Below are positions 9,033-20,014 of a stretch of DNA of 64,000 nucleotides, piece by piece (positions within the stretch are counted from its first letter, which is position 1; every line of letters starts with the position of its first letter). The stretch spans positions 5,726,001-5,790,000 of the forward strand of contig NZ_LT629775.1 of the NCBI RefSeq assembly GCF_900105395.1, in the 5' to 3' direction. Both the position numbers and the translations under genes were made by a program. The DNA is from Streptomyces sp. TLI_053. Lineage in GTDB: Bacteria > Actinomycetota > Actinomycetes > Streptomycetales > Streptomycetaceae. The notes below the pieces were generated by a model, which did not search any database, had not been told where the DNA came from, and was given only the letters and a program-made list of their open reading frames with translations.

Positions 9033-10127
9033 ATGACCGACCTCGTGACCGATGTCCTGCGGCAGCACGCGGAGGACGCGTTCGCCGCCGAGCTGGCCGC
9101 GCTGGCGGCCCTGGACGACCGTCCGCGCCCGGAGCGCTGGCGGCTCTCCCCGTGGGCCGTCGCCACCTACCTGCTGGGCGGCGAACTGGCCGACGGCACC
9201 GTGATCACGCCCAAGTACATCGGCCCGCGCCGGGTGGTGGAGGTCGCCGTCACCACGCTCGCCACCGACCGGGCGCTGCTGTTGCTCGGAGTGCCGGGCA
9301 CCGCCAAGACCTGGGTGTCCGAGCACCTGGCGGCGGCGATCAGTGGCGACTCCACGCTGCTGGTGCAGGGCACCGCGGGCACCCCGGAGGAGGCGGTCCG
9401 CTACGGCTGGAACTACGCCCGGCTGCTCACCGACGGGCCCAGCCGGGAGGCGCTCGTCCCCTCGCCGCTGATGCGGGCGATGGCGGACGGCCGGATCGCC
9501 CGGGTCGAGGAGCTCACCCGCATCCCCGCGGACGTCCAGGACGGTCTGATCACCATCCTGTCCGAGAAGACCCTGCCTATCCCGGAGCTGGGCACCGAGA
9601 CCCAGGCCGTGCGCGGCTTCAACGTCATCGCCACCGCCAACGACCGCGACCGGGGGGTCAACGAGCTGTCCAGCGCGCTGCGCCGCCGCTTCAACACCGT
9701 GGTGCTGCCGCTGCCGGGCTCGCTGGAGGAGGAGGTCGAGATCGTCACCCGCCGGGTCGAGCAGCTCGGCCGCTCGCTCCAGCTGCCCGAACTGCCGGGC
9801 GGAGCACAGGAGATCAGGCGGGTGGTGACCGTCTTCCGGGAGCTGCGGGCCGGCCTCACCACCGACGGGCGGACCAAGGTGAAGACCCCGAGCGGCACCC
9901 TGTCCACCGCCGAGGCCATCTCGGTGGTCACCAACGGCATGGCGCTCGCCGCGCACTTCGGCGACGGAGTGCTGCGGGCCGGTGACGTCGCGGCCGGGGT
10001 GATCGGCGCCGTGGTCCGCGACCCCGCCGCCGACCAGCAGATCTGGCGTGAGTACGTCGAGGGCGTGGTCCGCGAGCGGGACGGCTGGCAGGACTTCTAC
10101 CGCGCCGCCCGAGAGAACGCCCGCTGA
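9033..10127 (+). CDS. MoxR-type AAA+ ATPase
   Basis: This is a 364-aa AAA+ ATPase of the MoxR group; such ATPases usually work with VWA proteins as remodelling chaperones for metal insertion or complex assembly. Walker A is GVPGTAKT (G86-T93). The Walker B position reads ARVEEL instead of the usual hhhDE, so the first acidic residue is Glu (E159-E160). Sensor 1 is N203 in IATANDRD, and the arginine finger lies in ALRRRF (R217-R219). The start at 9033 is taken because MTDLVTDVLRQHAEDAF is the first family-like sequence and GAAGGGG precedes it. It is 52 bases upstream of the DUF5682 gene in the same operon. Confidence 0.9.
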   Translation: MTDLVTDVLRQHAEDAFAAELAALAALDDRPRPERWRLSPWAVATYLLGGELADGTVITPKYIGPRRVVEVAVTTLATDRALLLLGVPGTAKTWVSEHLAAAISGDSTLLVQGTAGTPEEAVRYGWNYARLLTDGPSREALVPSPLMRAMADGRIARVEELTRIPADVQDGLITILSEKTLPIPELGTETQAVRGFNVIATANDRDRGVNELSSALRRRFNTVVLPLPGSLEEEVEIVTRRVEQLGRSLQLPELPGGAQEIRRVVTVFRELRAGLTTDGRTKVKTPSGTLSTAEAISVVTNGMALAAHFGDGVLRAGDVAAGVIGAVVRDPAADQQIWREYVEGVVRERDGWQDFYRAARENAR

Positions 10128-10179
10128 GCCGCGGGACCGCGGGACCGCAGGACTCGCCGACAACCGGAGGGAGGGCGCG

Positions 10180-12522
10180 ATGAGCGCAGAGGTGACGCTG
10201 CTGGGAGTACGGCACCACGGACCGGGCTCGGCCCGCGCGGTGGCGGCCGCGCTGGAGCGGCTGCGGCCGGACGCGGTCCTGGTGGAGGGGCCGCCGGAGG
10301 CCGAGCCGATCCTCGGGCTGGCCGCCGCGAAGGACATGGTGCCGCCGGTCGCCCTGCTGGCCCACGCGGCCGACGACCCGGCCCGGGCCGCGTTCTGGCC
10401 CTTCGCCGAGTTCTCGCCGGAGTGGGTGGCGATCCGGTACGCCGTCGACCGCGGGGTGCCGCTCCAGTTCGTCGACCTGCCGGCCGGCCACTCCTTCGCC
10501 GAGGGCGCCGAGGGCGGGGACGGCGGCGCCGAGGAGGAGGGCACCGCCCTGCCGCGCGACCCGATCGCCCGGCTCGCCGAGGCGGCCGGCCACGACGACC
10601 CCGAGCGCTGGTGGGAGGACGTCGTCGAGCACCGCCGCCCCGCCGACGGCGAGGACGCGCTCGCGCCGTTCGCGGCCGTCGCGGAGGCGATGGCGGTGCT
10701 GCGCGAGGACGGCGCGGAGAGCCTGCGCGACCGGCAGCGCGAGGCGTACATGCGCGGCCGGATCCGCGCCGCCCGCCGGGCCGGCCACCGCCGGATCGCG
10801 GTGGTCTGCGGCGCCTTCCACGTCCCGGCGCTGGCGCGGACACCGGCCGTCGCCGAGGACCGCGCGCTGCTCGCCGGGCTGCCGAAGAAGGTGCGGACCG
10901 AGATCACCTGGGTGCCCTGGACGCACCGCCGGCTCTCCCAACTGGCCGGCTACGGCGCCGGGATCGTCTCCCCGGGCTGGTACCACCACCTGCACCGGAC
11001 GGACGGCGACCCGCTGCCCGGCTGGCTCACCCGGGCCGCCGGCCTGCTCCGCGCCGAGGACCACCCGGTCTCCTCCGCGCACGTCATCGAGGCGGTCCGG
11101 CTGGCCCGCGCCCTGGCCGGGCTGCGCGGCCGCCCGCTGGCCGGGCTCACCGAGACGCTGGACGCCGTCCGCGCGGTGATGTGCGAGGGCTCGGACGTCG
11201 CCCTGGCGCTGGTCCAGGACCGGCTGGTGATCGGCGACGCGCTCGGCTCGGTGCCCGAGGACGCGCCGGCCGTCCCGCTCCAGCGCGACCTGGCCCGGCT
11301 CCAGCGCACCCTGCGGCTCAAGCCCGTGCCCGAGCCGCGCGACCTCGACCTCGACCTGCGCAAGGAGACCGACGCGGCCCGCTCCCGGCTGCTGCACCGG
11401 CTGCGGCTGCTGGGCGTCGACTGGGGCGTGCCGGTCCGCTCCCGGGTCGCCTCCACCGGCACCTTCCGGGAGAGCTGGCGGCTGTGCTGGCAGCCCGAGT
11501 TCGCCGTGCGGATCGCCGAGGCCGCCCAGTGGGGCACCACGGTCGAGCGGGCCGCCGTCGGCAAGGCCGTCGGCACCGCCCGGGCGGCGGCCGAACTCGC
11601 CGAGCTCACCGGGCTGGTGGAGACCTGCCTGGTGGCCGGCCTGGCCGAGGCGCTGCCCGCCGTGATGCGGGCGCTCGCCGACCTCGCCGCACTGGACACC
11701 GATGTCGCCCACCTGGCCCGCGCCCTGCCCGCGCTGGTCCGCGCACTGCGGTACGGCGACGTCCGGGGCACCGACCACGGCGCCCTCGGCGAGGTGGCCG
11801 GGGGGATCGCCGACCGGATCCGGGTCGGCCTGCCGCCCGCCTGCACCGGCCTGGACGCCGCCGGTGCCGGCGTGATGCGCGCCCACCTCGACGAGGTGCA
11901 CGCCGCGATCGGCCTGCTGGGCGGGGGTGACGACCTCGCCGACCGCTGGGCCGGCACGCTGCGGTCGCTCGCCCGGCGCGAGCCCTCCGGCGGACCGGCC
12001 ACCGGCGTGCCCGGACTGCTGCGCGGGCGGGCCGTCCGGCTGCTGCTGGACGACGGCCGGCTGGACCCGGCGGAGGCCGGGCGGCGGCTCGGCCTGGTGC
12101 TCTCCACCGCCAACAGCCCGGCGGACGCGGCCGGGTGGGTCGAGGGCTTCCTGTCCGGCGGCGGCACGCTGCTGCTGCACGACCCCCGGCTGCTGGGCCT
12201 GCTGGACGCCTGGCTGACCGGTGTCCCGGCGGAGGTCTTCACCGATCTGCTGCCGTTGCTGCGCCGCACCTTCGCCACCCTGGAGGCCGGGGTCAGACAC
12301 ACCGTCGGCAGCCGGGTGGCGGCCGGCCCGCTCGACGCCGGCGACGCCGGACCCTCGGCGGAGGCCGCCGAGGTGGACCTCGACCGGGCCGGCGCCGCGC
12401 TGCCGGTGGTCGCCCTGCTGCTCGGCCTGCCGACCGCCGCCGCGACCGGGCCGGGCGCCGGGGCCGGCCCCGGGGGCGAGCGCCCGAGGATCCCCCGGCA
12501 GGCCGGGGGCCGCGACACCTGA
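10180..12522 (+). CDS. DUF5682 family protein with TraB/TIKI-like N-terminal domain
   Basis: This 780-residue protein belongs to DUF5682. Its first 220 residues carry motifs resembling the TraB/GumN/TIKI/EreA superfamily: GVRHHGPGSAR (H12, H13), LVEGPPE (E36), REAYMRGRI and VVCGAFHVPAL (H214), in the order and spacing expected for a metal-dependent hydrolase fold. The remaining 550 residues are helical and unassigned. The ATG at 10180 follows GGAGGGAG and begins exactly at this fold, so I prefer it over a start 44 codons upstream. It sits between the MoxR ATPase and VWA genes, 77 bases before the latter. An enzymatic role (peptidase or esterase) is inferred; no biochemical function is known to me. 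Confidence 0.85.
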   Translation: MSAEVTLLGVRHHGPGSARAVAAALERLRPDAVLVEGPPEAEPILGLAAAKDMVPPVALLAHAADDPARAAFWPFAEFSPEWVAIRYAVDRGVPLQFVDLPAGHSFAEGAEGGDGGAEEEGTALPRDPIARLAEAAGHDDPERWWEDVVEHRRPADGEDALAPFAAVAEAMAVLREDGAESLRDRQREAYMRGRIRAARRAGHRRIAVVCGAFHVPALARTPAVAEDRALLAGLPKKVRTEITWVPWTHRRLSQLAGYGAGIVSPGWYHHLHRTDGDPLPGWLTRAAGLLRAEDHPVSSAHVIEAVRLARALAGLRGRPLAGLTETLDAVRAVMCEGSDVALALVQDRLVIGDALGSVPEDAPAVPLQRDLARLQRTLRLKPVPEPRDLDLDLRKETDAARSRLLHRLRLLGVDWGVPVRSRVASTGTFRESWRLCWQPEFAVRIAEAAQWGTTVERAAVGKAVGTARAAAELAELTGLVETCLVAGLAEALPAVMRALADLAALDTDVAHLARALPALVRALRYGDVRGTDHGALGEVAGGIADRIRVGLPPACTGLDAAGAGVMRAHLDEVHAAIGLLGGGDDLADRWAGTLRSLARREPSGGPATGVPGLLRGRAVRLLLDDGRLDPAEAGRRLGLVLSTANSPADAAGWVEGFLSGGGTLLLHDPRLLGLLDAWLTGVPAEVFTDLLPLLRRTFATLEAGVRHTVGSRVAAGPLDAGDAGPSAEAAEVDLDRAGAALPVVALLLGLPTAAATGPGAGAGPGGERPRIPRQAGGRDT

Positions 12523-12599
12523 CGGCCACCGGCCACCCCGTCCTGTCCCGTCCCCTCCCGCAGACCACAGACCGCAGACCGCACCCAGAGGAGTCCCCG

Positions 12600-13790
12600 A
12601 TGGCCGCCGGCACCCCCCTGCTCCCCACCGCCCCCGCCGACGAGCGGCTGCGGCGCTGGCGGCTGGTCCTCGGCGGCGAGGCCGACGGCACCGGCCGCGC
12701 CCTGTACGGCCGGGACGCCGCGATGGACGGCGCGCTCGCCGCGCTCTACCGGGGCGCTCCCGAGGAGGGCCGGTCCGGGCAGCCGCGCTCCGGGCGCCGC
12801 TCCGCGGGCCTCGGCGGCTCGGCCCCGCAGGTGGCCCGCTGGCTGGGCGACATCCGCGAGTACTTCCCTTCCACCGTCGTCCAGTTGATGCAGCAGGACG
12901 CGATCACCCGGCTCGGGCTGGAGCAGCTGCTGCTGGAACCGGAGATGCTGGAGGCCGTCGAGCCGGACGTCCACCTGGTCGCCACCCTGCTCTCGCTCAA
13001 GCACGCGCTGCCCGAGACCACCCGGGAGACCGCCCGCGCGGTCGTCGGCACGGTGGTCGCCGAGCTGGAGCGCCGACTGGCCGACCGCACCAGGGCCACC
13101 GTCGGCGGCGCGCTGGACCGCAGCGCCCGGGTCGGCCGTCCGCGCCACCGCGACATCGACTGGGACCGCACCGTCCGGGCCAATCTGCGGAACTACCTGC
13201 CCGAGCACGGCACCGTCGTCCCCGAGCGGCTGGTCGGCTTCGCCCGGGCCCGGCGCGCGGTCAGGAAGGACGTGGTGCTCTGCGTCGACCAGTCCGGTTC
13301 GATGGCCGCGTCCGTCGTGCACGCGGCGGTGTTCGGTGCCGTGCTCGCCTCGATGAAGAGCCTGGACACCCGGCTGGTGGTCTTCGACACCTCGGTGGTC
13401 GACCTCACCGAGCAGCTGGCCGACCCGGTCGACGTGCTCTTCGCGACCCAGCTCGGCGGCGGCACCGACATCAACCGGGCGCTGGCCTACTGCCAGTCCC
13501 GGATCACCCGGCCGGCCGAGACGGTCGTCGTCCTGATCAGCGACCTCTACGAGGGCGGAATCCGGGACGGGATGCTCAAGCGGGTGGCCGCGATGAAGGC
13601 GGCGGGCGTCGAGTTCGTCGCCCTGCTGGCGCTCTCCGACGAGGGCGCGCCGGCCTACGACCACGCGCACGCCGCCGCACTGGCCGCTCTCGGCGCCCCG
13701 GCCTTCGCGTGCACCCCCGACGCCTTCCCGGAGATCATGGCGGCGGCGATCGGGAAGCGCCCGATCCCGGTACCGGACCGGGGGGTGTGA
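12600..13790 (+). CDS. VWA domain protein (MoxR partner)
   Basis: This 396-aa protein has a C-terminal von Willebrand A domain from about residue 223 with an intact MIDAS: D230-x-S232-x-S234 in VDQSGSMAAS, T289 in GGGTDINRAL and D315 in LISDLYEGG. It should therefore bind a divalent metal and a partner protein. The N-terminal 220 residues are helical, with LQLLLEPEMLEAVEPD-like segments, and are typical of VWA proteins encoded beside MoxR ATPases. The start is the ATG that follows GAGGAGTCCCCG (AGGAG about 5-7 bases upstream). It is the last gene of the MoxR-DUF5682-VWA operon and is followed by a hairpin. Confidence 0.9.
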   Translation: MAAGTPLLPTAPADERLRRWRLVLGGEADGTGRALYGRDAAMDGALAALYRGAPEEGRSGQPRSGRRSAGLGGSAPQVARWLGDIREYFPSTVVQLMQQDAITRLGLEQLLLEPEMLEAVEPDVHLVATLLSLKHALPETTRETARAVVGTVVAELERRLADRTRATVGGALDRSARVGRPRHRDIDWDRTVRANLRNYLPEHGTVVPERLVGFARARRAVRKDVVLCVDQSGSMAASVVHAAVFGAVLASMKSLDTRLVVFDTSVVDLTEQLADPVDVLFATQLGGGTDINRALAYCQSRITRPAETVVVLISDLYEGGIRDGMLKRVAAMKAAGVEFVALLALSDEGAPAYDHAHAAALAALGAPAFACTPDAFPEIMAAAIGKRPIPVPDRGV

Positions 13791-13792
13791 AA

Positions 13793-13810
13793 GGCCGCCG
13801 TCCGGCGGCC
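13793..13810 (+). terminator. Terminator after the VWA gene
   Basis: A perfect 8-bp inverted repeat, GGCCGCCG / CGGCGGCC, with a TC loop begins three bases after the stop codon. It probably ends the MoxR-DUF5682-VWA transcript. Confidence 0.55.
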
Positions 13811-14155
13811 GCGACCGCGGTGGTCGGCCCGGCGCACGCCGGTCTCACTCGTACGGGCGAACATGGGGCGTGGACGAGCAAACCCGCCGGTCCGAGCGCC
13901 CGGCGCACGCCTGTCGGGCTTTCTGTGACGGTTCTCACCAAAGACGGGCAGGCCCCGGGCGAAACAGGCCCGTCCGGCGGGGATAACCTGCCAGACGGAC
14001 GTGACGCGCGTGTGAATTGACGTGTGCGCCCGTGGCTGTGTGGGCCGCAAGGCCGTACCTCTGCGTACCCGCACCGCCCCGACGACCCGCAGCGAAGATC
14101 CTGCCGTGGCACGCTCGTAGAGACACAATCCGCGACCACGAACAAGGACAAACAC
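13811..14155 (+). promoter_or_regulatory. Leader and promoter region of sucCD
   Basis: This 345-base gap separates the VWA gene from sucC. It is less GC-rich than its surroundings and contains TTGACG at about 14017 within GAATTGACGTGTG, a plausible -35 element, but no clear partner hexamer. No open frame in it looks coding. The promoter of the sucCD operon must lie here. Confidence 0.4.
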
Positions 14156-15328
14156 GTGGACCTGTTCGAGTACCAGGCGAGGGACATCTTCGCCAAGCAC
14201 GGCGTTCCCGTGCTTGACGGCGATGTCATCGAGACCCCCGAAGCGGCTCGCGCCATCGCCGAGCGCTTCGGCGGCCGCGCCGTCGTCAAGGCTCAGGTGA
14301 AGGTGGGAGGCCGAGGCAAGGCCGGCGGCGTGAAGCTCGCCGCCGACCCGGCGGACGCCGTCGCCAAGGCCGAGCAGATCCTCGGCATGGACATCAAGGG
14401 CCACACCGTGCACAAGGTGATGCTGGCCCAGACCGCGGACATCAAGGACGAGTACTACGTCTCGTTCCTGCTGGACCGCACCAACCGCACCTTCCTGGCC
14501 ATGGCCAGCGTCGAGGGCGGCGTGGAGATCGAGGTCGTCGCCGAGGAGAACCCCGACGCGCTCGCCAAGATCCCGGTCGACGCCAACGAGGGCTGCACCC
14601 CGGAGAAGGCCGCCGAGATCGTCGCCGCGGCGAAGTTCCCGGCCGAGGTCGCCGACCAGGTCGCCGACGTCCTGCAGAAGCTGTGGACCGTCTTCATCAA
14701 GGAGGACGCCCTCCTCGTCGAGGTCAACCCGCTGATCAAGTCCGGTGACGGCAAGATCATCGCGCTCGACGGCAAGGTCTCCCTGGACGAGAACGCCGAG
14801 TTCCGCCAGCCCGAGCACGAGGCGCTCGAGGACAAGGCCGCGGCCAACCCGCTGGAGGCCGCCGCCAAGGCCAAGGGCCTCAACTACGTCAAGCTCGACG
14901 GTGCGGTCGGCATCATCGGCAACGGCGCGGGCCTCGTCATGAGCACCCTCGACGTGGTCGCGTACGCCGGCGAGAAGCACGGCAACGTCAAGCCCGCCAA
15001 CTTCCTCGACATCGGTGGCGGCGCCTCCGCCGAGGTCATGGCGAACGGCCTGGAGATCATCCTCGGCGACGCCGACGTCAAGTCGGTCTTCGTCAACGTC
15101 TTCGGTGGCATCACCGCGTGCGACGCGGTCGCCAACGGCATCGTGCAGGCCCTCGCGCTGCTCGAGGAGAAGGGCGAGGCGGTCACCAAGCCGCTGGTCG
15201 TCCGTCTCGACGGCAACAACGCCGAGCTGGGCCGGCAGATCCTGACCGACGCCAACCACCCGCTCGTCGAGCAGGTGGACACCATGGACGGTGCGGCCGA
15301 CCGCGCCGCCGAGCTGGCCAACAAGTAA
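14156..15328 (+). CDS. sucC: Succinyl-CoA ligase (ADP-forming) beta subunit
   Basis: This TCA-cycle enzyme subunit (390 aa, the usual length) binds nucleotide and CoA and forms succinate plus ATP/GTP together with SucD. The ATP-grasp N-domain includes VKAQVKVGGRGKAGGVKLA, and the C-domain includes the GNGAGLVMSTLD and NFLDIGGGA loops. The GTG start giving the canonical SucC N-terminus (LFEYQARDIFAKHGVPV) has AAGGA 8 bases upstream, so the longer upstream frame is rejected. It is followed by sucD after 19 bases with an AAGGAAGGGGA site, so the two form an operon. Confidence 0.97.
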   Translation: MDLFEYQARDIFAKHGVPVLDGDVIETPEAARAIAERFGGRAVVKAQVKVGGRGKAGGVKLAADPADAVAKAEQILGMDIKGHTVHKVMLAQTADIKDEYYVSFLLDRTNRTFLAMASVEGGVEIEVVAEENPDALAKIPVDANEGCTPEKAAEIVAAAKFPAEVADQVADVLQKLWTVFIKEDALLVEVNPLIKSGDGKIIALDGKVSLDENAEFRQPEHEALEDKAAANPLEAAAKAKGLNYVKLDGAVGIIGNGAGLVMSTLDVVAYAGEKHGNVKPANFLDIGGGASAEVMANGLEIILGDADVKSVFVNVFGGITACDAVANGIVQALALLEEKGEAVTKPLVVRLDGNNAELGRQILTDANHPLVEQVDTMDGAADRAAELANK

Positions 15329-15347
15329 GGAAGGGGACTTTCACACC

Positions 15348-16232
15348 ATGGCTATCTTCCTTACCAAGGACAGCAAGGTCATCGTCCAGGGCATGACCGG
15401 CTCCGAGGGCATGAAGCACACCCGCCGCATGCTCGCCTCCGGCACCCAGATCGTCGGCGGTGTCAACCCGCGCAAGGCCGGCACCACCGTTGACGTCGAC
15501 GGCACCGAGGTGCCCGTCTTCGGCACCGTCGCCGAGGCCATCGAGAAGACCGGTGCCGATGTCACCGTCATCTTCGTGCCGCCGAAGTTCACCAAGGACG
15601 CCGTCGTCGAGGCCATCGACGCCGAGATCGGCCTGGCCGTCGTCATCACCGAGGGCGTCCCGGTGCACGACACCGCCGCCTTCTGGGCCTACGCCGGTTC
15701 GAAGGGCAACAAGACCCGGATCATCGGCCCGAACTGCCCCGGCCTGATCAGCCCCGGACAGTCGAACGCCGGCATCATCCCGGCCGACATCACCAAGGCC
15801 GGCAAGATCGGTCTGGTCTCGAAGTCCGGCACCCTGACCTACCAGCTCATGTACGAGCTGCGGGACATCGGCTTCTCCTCGGCCGTGGGCATCGGCGGTG
15901 ACCCGGTCATCGGCACCACCCACATCGACGCCCTCAAGGCGTTCCAGGAGGACCCGGAGACCGAGCTCATCGTCATGATCGGTGAGATCGGCGGCGACGC
16001 CGAGGAGCGTGCCGCGGCCTACATCGCCGAGCACGTCACCAAGCCGGTCGTCGGTTACGTCGCGGGCTTCACCGCCCCGGAGGGCAAGACCATGGGCCAC
16101 GCCGGCGCCATCGTCTCCGGCTCCTCGGGCACCGCCCAGGCGAAGAAGGAGGCCCTCGAGGCCGCCGGTGTCAAGGTCGGCAAGACGCCGTCCGAGACCG
16201 CCCGCCTGGCCCGTGAGCTGTTCAAGGGCTGA
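15348..16232 (+). CDS. sucD: Succinyl-CoA ligase (ADP-forming) alpha subunit
   Basis: This is the alpha subunit (294 aa) that carries the CoA-binding Rossmann domain (VQGMTGSEGMKHTRRML, then GGVNPRKAGTTV) and the phosphohistidine site in GKTMGHAGAIVSG. The substrate loop GPNCPGLISPGQ is intact. A strong AAGGAAGGGG site precedes the ATG. It is the last gene of the sucCD operon and is followed by a long terminator hairpin. Confidence 0.97.
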   Translation: MAIFLTKDSKVIVQGMTGSEGMKHTRRMLASGTQIVGGVNPRKAGTTVDVDGTEVPVFGTVAEAIEKTGADVTVIFVPPKFTKDAVVEAIDAEIGLAVVITEGVPVHDTAAFWAYAGSKGNKTRIIGPNCPGLISPGQSNAGIIPADITKAGKIGLVSKSGTLTYQLMYELRDIGFSSAVGIGGDPVIGTTHIDALKAFQEDPETELIVMIGEIGGDAEERAAAYIAEHVTKPVVGYVAGFTAPEGKTMGHAGAIVSGSSGTAQAKKEALEAAGVKVGKTPSETARLARELFKG

Positions 16233-16250
16233 CGCCCCCCCGCTCGCGCA

Positions 16251-16288
16251 CAGCGCCCCCGCCCGGCCTCGCCGGTGCGGGGGCGCTG
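16251..16288. terminator. Terminator after sucD
   Basis: A perfect 12-bp stem, CAGCGCCCCCGC / GCGGGGGCGCTG, encloses a smaller CCGGC / GCCGG stem with a CTC loop. It lies between sucD and the convergent regulator gene, so it could act in both directions. Confidence 0.75.
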
Positions 16289-16313
16289 GCGTTCCCGGGG
16301 CCGCCGCCTTCCC

Positions 16314-16367
16314 CCGGGCCGCCGTCGTGCCCCGGGCCGCCGTCGTGCCCAGGGGTGCCGTCGTTCC
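16314..16367. repeat. 18-bp tandem repeat, three units
   Basis: Two identical units CCGGGCCGCCGTCGTGCC are followed by one diverged copy (CAGGGGTGCCGTCGTTCC). A further degenerate copy precedes them. They lie downstream of the sucD terminator in non-coding DNA. Confidence 0.7.
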
Positions 16368-16384
16368 CGGGGGCGGGGCCGGGG

Positions 16385-18406
<2,022 letters not shown>

Positions 18407-18541
18407 CAGACGCTCCGGGCCGGATCGGTCGCGGCGGCGAGAGGGCATGGTCTGAAAATGCGCATAAGCCAATAATCTGGGACACCCCGGCGGTTTGCCT
18501 CTTCACGGAGCATGGCGAGTCGCCTTGGCACGATGAGGCCC

Positions 18542-20008
18542 ATGACGCAGCTGACGGGTCGTCCGATTCTGGGAGCGCCGGGCGAACTGGGGGCCAGACC
18601 CGTCCTCTCCGCCCTGCTCACCGGGGTCCGGACGGCCCTGCTCGGGCTGGCGGTGGTCACCGTTCCGGTGCTCGGGCTCTGGGTGGTGACCCCGTTCGCG
18701 GACGACGGCGCGGCCGGCGCGCTGCGACTGGCGTCCGCGTTGTGGCTGCTGGGGCACGGTGCGCCGGTGCTGCGCGGGTCGGCCGGGGTGCCGCTCTCGG
18801 TCGCACCGCTGGGGCTCGGGCTGCTGGCGGTGGGCCAGTTGCACCGGGCGGCCGGTCGGGTGGCGGCGCGCGGCGAGGGACGGCCGGGGGGCCGCGGCGG
18901 GGTCCGGGCGGTCTGGGCGGGCTACTGCGCGGTGGCCTGCGCGGTGGTGGCGCAGTGCGCGGGGGCGGGGGAGTTCCGGGCCCGGGTGGTGGCCGATCTC
19001 GCGGCGGTCGCGCTGGTGGCCGGGCTGGCGGTGGCGGCCGGTGCGCGGCGGCCGGGGGCTGCCCCGGTCGGGGCGGAGGCCCTGGAACGGGCGTTGGCCG
19101 GGTTGCCGGAGCGGGTTCGGCCGACCGGTGGCGCGCCGGTGGTCCGGGTCGCCGCGCTGGCGGCCGGGGCGGGGCTGCTGGCGGCCGGCGGACTGGTGGT
19201 CGCGGTGGCGGCGGTGCTCACCGCGGTGGGCGGGGGCGCCGGGTCGGCGGTCCTCGCCGGTGGGCCGGCGGCGGTGGCGGGAGCGTTGCTGCTGACCCTG
19301 GTGCTGCTGCCGAACACGGTGCTGTGGGGCACGGCGTACGCGCTCGGGCCGGGGTTCGCGGTGGGCGCGGGGACGGTGGTGTCGCCGGTGCGGACGGCGC
19401 TGGGCCCGGTGCCGGAGTTCCCGCTGTTCGCGCTGCTCCCGGAGCCGGGGGCGGGCGGCTGGCGGCTGGCGGTGTGCGTGCTGCCCGCGCTGGCGGGCGT
19501 GGTGCCGGGGCTGCTGCTGGGCCGGGCCGCCTCGGCGGGCGGCGGGCGGGCCGCCGGGCCGGTGTGGCCGGGCGGCCCGTGGCCGGTGACGGCGACGGTG
19601 GTGGCGGCGCTGGTGTCCGGGCTGCTGGTCGGTGCCGCGGCGGCGGGGCTGGGGTGGCTCGCCGGCGGGGCGCTGGGGGCGGGCCGGATGGCGGAGCTGG
19701 GGCCGGTGCCCTGGTGGACGGCGCCGGCGGCGGCGGGCTGGGTCGCCCTGGTGGCCGCCCCGGTCGCGGTGCTGGCGCGGTCCCGGGCGCTGCGGCCGGC
19801 GGCGGGCGGCCCCCGCGGCTCGTGGCGGGCGGGCGCCTCCCTCGTGCCGGGGGCGCTCACCGGGACCGCCCGCCGGGGCGCACTCCTGCTGCGCGCTCGC
19901 GCGTACGCGGCGGTCACCCGCCTGGCAGGAGTCCCCGGCACGGCGACGGATCCGGTGACCGCCGCGGCTCAGGACACCCCCGGTGTCCCCGGCGGCCGGG
20001 CGCGGTGA
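18542..20008 (+). CDS. DUF6350 family integral membrane protein
   Basis: This polytopic membrane protein (488 aa) has roughly ten hydrophobic helices rich in Ala, Gly, Leu and Val, for example TALLGLAVVTVPVLGLWVV near the start and VTATVVAALVSGLLVGAAA later. It matches the actinobacterial DUF6350 family found beside the purine genes in Streptomyces. No transport or enzyme motif is visible, and its function is unknown. The ATG at 18542 gives the usual MTQLT start; ATGs at 18533 and 18512 are alternatives. Its stop is six bases from the end of the convergent gene. Confidence 0.82.
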   Translation: MTQLTGRPILGAPGELGARPVLSALLTGVRTALLGLAVVTVPVLGLWVVTPFADDGAAGALRLASALWLLGHGAPVLRGSAGVPLSVAPLGLGLLAVGQLHRAAGRVAARGEGRPGGRGGVRAVWAGYCAVACAVVAQCAGAGEFRARVVADLAAVALVAGLAVAAGARRPGAAPVGAEALERALAGLPERVRPTGGAPVVRVAALAAGAGLLAAGGLVVAVAAVLTAVGGGAGSAVLAGGPAAVAGALLLTLVLLPNTVLWGTAYALGPGFAVGAGTVVSPVRTALGPVPEFPLFALLPEPGAGGWRLAVCVLPALAGVVPGLLLGRAASAGGGRAAGPVWPGGPWPVTATVVAALVSGLLVGAAAAGLGWLAGGALGAGRMAELGPVPWWTAPAAAGWVALVAAPVAVLARSRALRPAAGGPRGSWRAGASLVPGALTGTARRGALLLRARAYAAVTRLAGVPGTATDPVTAAAQDTPGVPGGRAR

Positions 20009-20014
20009 TCCGGC

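Noticed and set aside
9928..12300. 790-codon minus-strand open frame opposite DUF5682
   Set aside because: The translation is Gly/Gln/Pro/Val-rich without any motif, and the plus strand holds a recognisable protein with a ribosome site.
14004..14011. ACGCGCGT upstream of sucC as a fourth copy of the nucleoside operator
   Set aside because: Only the 8-bp core matches; the flanking T and A that distinguish the other sites are missing.
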